A DNA stretch of 10,241 nucleotides, from contig JAILNL010000030.1 in NCBI GenBank assembly GCA_024691625.1, positions 1-10,241 on the forward strand, written 5' to 3'. This DNA is from Schwartzia sp. (in: firmicutes). GTDB taxonomy: Bacteria > Bacillota > Negativicutes > Selenomonadales > Selenomonadaceae. The notes beneath the pieces were generated by a model that had not been told where the DNA came from, ran no database searches, and worked only from the letters and a program-made list of their open reading frames with translations. Of the stretch, positions 6,801 through 10,241 are shown in pieces. Numbering within the stretch: the first letter of the stretch is position 1; each line of letters begins with the position of its first letter. Both the position numbers and the translations under genes were made by a program.

Positions 6801-7570
6801 CGGGAACATCTGCGGACGATGCATGGCGCAGCGCGGCATACCGTGTATTCGGCGATGCTCCGGGAACCTACGGTACAGGCATCAATCTCCTGCTCGATTC
6901 GAAGAACTGGGAGAACGAGAATGATATGGCAGATGTCTACGTCCGCTGGGGCGGTCATGTATTCGGCGGCGGCAGACGCGGAGAGTTCCAGCCGGAGCTC
7001 TTCAAAAAGCGCCTTTCAACGACTGAGCTCACGGTTCAGAATCAGGAAAATCATGATATGAATATCCTGAGCTCCGACGATTACAACGGTTTCCAGGGCG
7101 GTATGGTCGCGGCAATCAAGAGCTTCGGAGGGAAGGCACCGGTTTCCTATGTTGGTGACAGCGCGAATCGCGGCAACCCGAAAATCCGCACGGTGGCAGA
7201 GGAAATGAAGCGTGTTGTTCGCTCCGAGTCGCTGAATCCGAAATACATTGAAGGTCTTATGCAGCACGGCTACAAGGGCGCCATGGACATGGCGAACCGC
7301 CTGAACATCAGCTTCCAGTGGGATGCGACAAGCAATGTCATGGAAGACTGGATGTACGAGGACTACGCGAAGAAATACGCGTTTGATGAAAAAGTGCAGA
7401 AATGGATGAAAAAGGTCAATCCGTGGGCACTTCAAAATATCGCTGAAACGCTTCTTGAGGCAGAGCAGCGCGGCATGTGGGATGCCAAAGATGAAACGAA
7501 GGAACAGCTTCGCGAGCTTTATCTCTCTGTTGAGGGTGAGCTTGAGGAAGACGACGAAGATGAGGATTAA
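3851..7570 (+). CDS. cobN: CobN/BchH-family metal chelatase large subunit
   Basis: This is a 1239-residue soluble protein of the CobN/magnesium-chelatase H family, close to the usual family length. The large subunit binds the tetrapyrrole and carries out metal insertion, driven by the I/D ATPase motor encoded next. The N-terminal part (about 1-480) is less conserved. The family core includes YHDPSISPTHQYL (501-512, His510), VIHFGTHGNVEWLPGK with His530, His534 and Glu538, and YPYL followed by EGIIAKRR. Later blocks are LPSGKNFYAADPRALPSEAGW, VLWSGPNMRSSGQDIAE (from about 880), VFGDAPGTYGTG (from 999) and RWGGHVFGG (from 1032). A helical, charged stretch (about 600-675) lies between core blocks. 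The last 12 residues are 10 acidic. No signal peptide or membrane anchor is seen, unlike HmuS proteins as I recall them. The start at 3851 is chosen by ribosome binding site; ATG 3833 would add six residues. The usual name is cobaltochelatase CobN, but the metal and substrate are unproven. The Fur-type box upstream suggests an iron or haem role. Confidence 0.88.
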   Translation: MDIKIIYLTNDGRRYAAMKDSCLWLQEEGKISDLCMPVMMEKSSEWNFGWERKLSGASLVVARFFNNVTKSAFWDSCMEYMKSHNIPFLMDSVKENLSWGIDEAPARRLKSYTFYAGRTNFNHFWLYASSLYDSSVVDVPEPKQKCWAGIYHKGMDGLCMTNLDAYRTGYCKDGRPSLGILFYRDEWIWEDLDYIDALVSEAEAQGYNAIPVFTNQVPDPASGMPSMREVVTKYFTKDGKSVVDAVMTTMKFSQTGNGSLTAEDFKKLGVVWLAAYTLLTQEEDWRANSEGMNAVETSIGAALPELDGVIHGVPISCKYVMPDGAINYRPMPERVRAMIKKAGKWALLHRMKNEDKKIALIFHNYPPKNYNIGSASGLDTMESARLLLERMKDEGYSLDFVPESAEAFIKLMTSHATNDLSLMTDRQAEECEKLSAEEYVSYFNTLPEEAKSRMTEQWGEAPGSIMLSEEGNILVPGTMDGNVFLTVQPARQYGMDPQRVYHDPSISPTHQYLAFYYWLRNVFKADAVIHFGTHGNVEWLPGKAVGLDEASYPDIAIGELPNIYPYLMTIAGEGIIAKRRSGACLIGYLPAPTADAGAFDEIAELEKLMDEYAHFNSQKDGQAEELEDRIRELARKAEMDESVPYEDGMNFEDYLRELHSYIEDLQDSEIHVGLHVLGQPPAGEILVSEVEHLLRLSNGRIPALMDLWAEKFDTTQEALEKDPTVLIESLNKTAGEVMNIIRSESHAFVAALAEADFKESAVEAVMRLPMIVEGPSEWQEKLRALADFMLTEIVPRLMRATDEMQHTMDALSGGYVPAGQSGAPSAGGVDLLPSGKNFYAADPRALPSEAGWLTGKKLADKMIERYITEQGHYPENIGMVLWSGPNMRSSGQDIAEFFYLLGVRPVWQRGSLRVTGLEIIPKNELKRPRIDVTARISGLFRDTLPQIAELMDQAVLMVAELDESDEDNFVRKHIREDSEALKASGTSADDAWRSAAYRVFGDAPGTYGTGINLLLDSKNWENENDMADVYVRWGGHVFGGGRRGEFQPELFKKRLSTTELTVQNQENHDMNILSSDDYNGFQGGMVAAIKSFGGKAPVSYVGDSANRGNPKIRTVAEEMKRVVRSESLNPKYIEGLMQHGYKGAMDMANRLNISFQWDATSNVMEDWMYEDYAKKYAFDEKVQKWMKKVNPWALQNIAETLLEAEQRGMWDAKDETKEQLRELYLSVEGELEEDDEDED

Positions 7571-7588
7571 GAAGGAGAGTTTTATAGC

Positions 7589-8611
7589 ATGAAAAGAAAG
7601 AGCACATTCCCGTTTACGGCTATTATCGGGCAGGAGGATATGAAAAAGGCGTTGATTCTGAATGTCGTAAATCCGCGTCTCGGCGGTGTTTTGATTCAGG
7701 GCGAGAAGGGCACGGCAAAATCAACGACGGTCCGCGCTCTTGCTGAGCTTCTGCCGCCGCGTCAGTGCATCGTTGGCTGCCGTTTCCATGACGACCCGAA
7801 TGACAAGACGAACTGGTGCGATGAGTGCCATGAGAAATATGATTCAGCTGAGCCGGAGATTGAGCTTCTTCCGATGCGCGTTACTGAGCTTCCTGTCAGC
7901 GCAACTGAGGACCGCGTTGTCGGTACTCTGGACATTGAGGCTGCTATCCGCGAGGGTAAACGCTCCTTTGAGCCGGGTATCCTTGCAGAGGCAAACCGCA
8001 ACATTCTCTACGTTGATGAAATCAATCTTCTTGACGACCATGTAGTTGACGTTCTTCTTGACTCCGCTGCTATGGGAATCAATACGGTCGAGCGTGAGGG
8101 TATTTCATACTCCCATCCGGCCCGTTTCTCTCTCGTAGGAACGATGAACCCTGAGGAGGGCGATATCCGTCCGCAGCTTCTTGACCGTTTTGCTCTGTCT
8201 GTTTACATCACGGGTGAAAAGGATCTCGATAAGCGTGCAGAGGTCATCAAACGCCGTCTGGAATATGAGGACGATCCGGAAGCATTCAATGCAAAATGGG
8301 CTGAGGAGCAGGAGAAGGAAGTTCACCGCATTGAACGTGCGATTAAGCTTCTCCCGCAGGTTACAGTAACAAATGAAATTTTGCGTATGGCAGCAGAGAT
8401 TTCCATTACGCTGGGCGTAGAGGGGCACCGCGCTGACATCACGCTTATCAAAACAGCTGAGACTATCGCGGCTGTAGACGGACATACGGAGGTAACGAAG
8501 GAAGACCTGCGAACGGCTGCACGCCTTGCGCTGCCGCATCGTATGCGCCGCCGTCCCTTCGAGGAACAGAAGCTTGATTGGGAAAATGTTGACAAGGTGA
8601 TTGACGCATGA
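7589..8611 (+). CDS. BchI/ChlI-type AAA+ ATPase, chelatase motor subunit
   Basis: This 340-residue AAA+ protein resembles the magnesium chelatase I subunit, which forms ATP-hydrolysing hexamers with the D subunit to drive the large subunit. It begins with the family motif [16 protein letters not shown]. The Walker A is GEKGTAKST (Lys44, Ser45), Walker B ILYVDE (Asp143, Glu144), sensor 1 is Asn187 in GTMNPEEG, the arginine finger is Arg200 in LLDRF and sensor 2 is Arg281 in GHRAD. All are intact, so an active ATPase is expected. Four cysteines, Cys60, Cys64, Cys77 and Cys80, form a CxxxC...CxxC cluster in the insertion after Walker A, possibly binding zinc or an iron-sulfur centre. An AAGGAG ribosome binding site (7572-7577) lies 11 bases upstream, 18 bases after the CobN stop. 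Its stop overlaps the next gene by ATGA. It could equally be called ChlI or cobaltochelatase ATPase; it is not the CobS type. Confidence 0.92.
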   Translation: MKRKSTFPFTAIIGQEDMKKALILNVVNPRLGGVLIQGEKGTAKSTTVRALAELLPPRQCIVGCRFHDDPNDKTNWCDECHEKYDSAEPEIELLPMRVTELPVSATEDRVVGTLDIEAAIREGKRSFEPGILAEANRNILYVDEINLLDDHVVDVLLDSAAMGINTVEREGISYSHPARFSLVGTMNPEEGDIRPQLLDRFALSVYITGEKDLDKRAEVIKRRLEYEDDPEAFNAKWAEEQEKEVHRIERAIKLLPQVTVTNEILRMAAEISITLGVEGHRADITLIKTAETIAAVDGHTEVTKEDLRTAARLALPHRMRRRPFEEQKLDWENVDKVIDA

Positions 8612-10241
8612 GACGGCAGGGATATCCGTTCGCCGCTCTCTGCCGTATGGAAAAAGCCAAAAGCGCTGTAATGATGGCACTTGTAAATCCCAATACGGGC
8701 GGACTTTTGGTGAGTGGAGAAAAAGGAATCGGAAAATCGACGCTCGGACGTGCTGCGCGCGAGCTTGTAGATATGCCGTGGGTTGAGGTTCCAGTGAGCG
8801 TCACGGAGGACCGCCTTTTCGGCTCCATTGATGCCGAGGCGGCTGTCCGTCTGGGCAAGCGGAAGCTTCAGCCGGGCTTGCTTGATGAGGCTGACAGCGG
8901 TATTATTTATGTCGACGATGCAAATCTCCTGCGGGAGGATATTCTGTCCTCAATTCTTGGGGTTCGGGAGGCCGGCGGCTACCGTCTTGAGCGCGACGGA
9001 CTTTCCGAGCAGTGCGATACGAAATATACGGTGCTGGCCGTCATGACGCCGGAGAGCGGAACGCTTGGTGCGTCTGCGCTGGATCGTTTCGGCATGTTTG
9101 TCTCCATTGACGAAATGCCGGATGAAGAAGCGCGCATGGAAATCATGCAGCGCGTTCTTTCCTATGAAAAAAACAGTGAAGCCTTCCGAAAAGAGTGGCA
9201 GGCGGAAACAGAAAAGCTGAAGAAGCAGATTGCGGATGCCCGCGTGCTTCTGCCCGACGTAGAGGCATCAGACGCGATGATTCGCCTTGCCGCGGTCTAC
9301 ACAATGAAGGCGAACGTGGCAGGACACCGCGCGGATATTTATCTTATTGAAGCGGCTCGTGCTGTCGCGGCTCTCGCAGGCCGTACGTACATTCTGCCGA
9401 AGGATTTGGAGAGGGCGGCGGAGTTTGTCCTGCCGCACCGTATGCGTCCTGAGCAGCCGCAGGCTGAGGAGCCGGTTCAGCAGACACAGCAGGAGATGCA
9501 TAGTCCTGAGCCGCAGAACAAAAAGGAGCCGCCTCCTCCACAGGAAATGTTTGAACAGCCCCCGGCTCCCGAAAACGATAAGATTGACACAGAAGAGCAC
9601 GAGGGCAATAATGAACAGGATAAAGACGACCGCGAGCACATGGAAAATCCGAATGCGGGTAATGATGAGCGCGTTGATGCGGCTGATCAGAATGTGGTTC
9701 TTCCTCCGGTCTGGATTGAGCCTGTAAAGGGAAGAGAGAAAAAGAAGGGAAGCGGAAAACGCAGCGCAACGCGTACTGATGAGCGGCAGGGCCGTTACGT
9801 CCGTGCATCACTGCCACGCGCAAAGGTGACGGACGTAGCTTTTGACGCGACACTCCGTGCAGCGGCACCATTCCAGAAATGGCGCGAGAAAAATGGCTGT
9901 GCCCTTGTTATTAATAAGGAAGATATACGCACGAAGATTCGCGAGAAGCGCACAGGCAACATTTTTCTATTTGTCGTCGATGCCAGCGGTTCCATGGGAG
10001 CGCGTGAGCGCATGAAGACGGTAAAAGGCGTTATTTTGAAGATCCTTCTTGAAGCGTATCAGAAACGCGACCGTGTCGGTATGATTGCCTTCCGCAAAAA
10101 GCAGGCAGAGGTTCTTCTGCCGGTAACGAAGAGCGTTGACTTCGCACAGAAAAAACTGGCTTCTATGCCGACAGGCGGGAAAACACCTTTGGCAAAGGGC
10201 ATTGAAAAGACTGCTGACCTTTTGGATATGATGTACCGCCA
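8608..10241 (+). CDS. BchD/ChlD-type AAA+ and VWA chelatase subunit (3' partial)
   Basis: The frame runs open for 544 complete codons to the window edge, so the C-terminus is missing. An N-terminal AAA+ domain (about 1-275) is paralogous to the preceding I subunit: both share PVSxTEDR and GHRADI. Walker A is intact, GEKGIGKST (Lys43). Walker B reads IIYVDDAN, with Asp104 in place of the catalytic Glu, and the sensor 1 position is Thr147 in place of Asn. Arg160 in LDRF and Arg241 in GHRAD are kept. A Pro/Glu/Gln-rich then acidic linker (about 280-375) follows, then the BchD-like [15 protein letters not shown] and a VWA domain. Its MIDAS motif is DASGS (Asp458, Ser460, Ser462), with Thr526 as a possible third ligand. 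This subunit probably scaffolds the I hexamer and links it through VWA to the large subunit. The ATGA overlap with the I gene indicates translational coupling; the ribosome binding site AAGGTG (8594-8599) is weak. Confidence 0.92.
   Translation, partial: MRRQGYPFAALCRMEKAKSAVMMALVNPNTGGLLVSGEKGIGKSTLGRAARELVDMPWVEVPVSVTEDRLFGSIDAEAAVRLGKRKLQPGLLDEADSGIIYVDDANLLREDILSSILGVREAGGYRLERDGLSEQCDTKYTVLAVMTPESGTLGASALDRFGMFVSIDEMPDEEARMEIMQRVLSYEKNSEAFRKEWQAETEKLKKQIADARVLLPDVEASDAMIRLAAVYTMKANVAGHRADIYLIEAARAVAALAGRTYILPKDLERAAEFVLPHRMRPEQPQAEEPVQQTQQEMHSPEPQNKKEPPPPQEMFEQPPAPENDKIDTEEHEGNNEQDKDDREHMENPNAGNDERVDAADQNVVLPPVWIEPVKGREKKKGSGKRSATRTDERQGRYVRASLPRAKVTDVAFDATLRAAAPFQKWREKNGCALVINKEDIRTKIREKRTGNIFLFVVDASGSMGARERMKTVKGVILKILLEAYQKRDRVGMIAFRKKQAEVLLPVTKSVDFAQKKLASMPTGGKTPLAKGIEKTADLLDMMYR

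Overview
The window looks like chromosomal DNA from an anaerobic or facultative member of the Bacillota. A Negativicutes- or Clostridia-type genome fits best, from the 'SHDIRTPMNAI' hybrid kinase, the strong AAGGAG-type ribosome binding sites, the mixed GC content and the CobN/BchI/BchD-type chelatase set. This placement is an inference; no rRNA or other marker gene is present. All genes read left to right on the plus strand. I see no mobile element, CRISPR array or tRNA.

Region 1 (1-1119) is the 3' part of a hybrid sensor histidine kinase with a C-terminal receiver domain. It starts upstream of the window and is followed by a probable intrinsic terminator (1154-1187).

Region 2 (about 1222-3560) is a compact four-gene operon behind an extended -10 promoter that is flanked by a small inverted repeat. 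It encodes a DUF4234-like membrane protein, a VOC (glyoxalase-fold) protein, an O6-alkylguanine-DNA alkyltransferase and a serine alpha/beta hydrolase. The first three genes overlap by ATGA junctions and the fourth follows after 14 bases. Alkylation repair beside a glyoxalase-fold protein and a hydrolase suggests a small housekeeping or stress unit, but no shared pathway can be proven.

Region 3 (3561-3850) is an AT-rich regulatory interval. It has a near-consensus Fur-type box (3612-3626) lying on the -35 element of one promoter, a second consensus-like promoter just downstream (3640-3668), and a perfect 10-bp terminator-like hairpin (3746-3774) between these promoters and the next gene. The chelatase operon therefore appears to be iron-responsive, with a structured leader.

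Region 4 (3851-10241) is a three-gene metal-chelatase operon: a CobN/BchH-family large subunit of about 1239 residues, a BchI-type AAA+ ATPase with four cysteines, and a BchD-type AAA+/VWA protein that runs off the right edge. By family knowledge, the I and D subunits form a hexameric ATP-driven motor that works on the large tetrapyrrole-binding subunit. The usual label is cobaltochelatase or magnesium chelatase. The Fur-type site makes a role in iron or haem metabolism, such as tetrapyrrole metal removal as proposed for the related HmuS proteins, a serious alternative. This operon is the most interesting part of the window.
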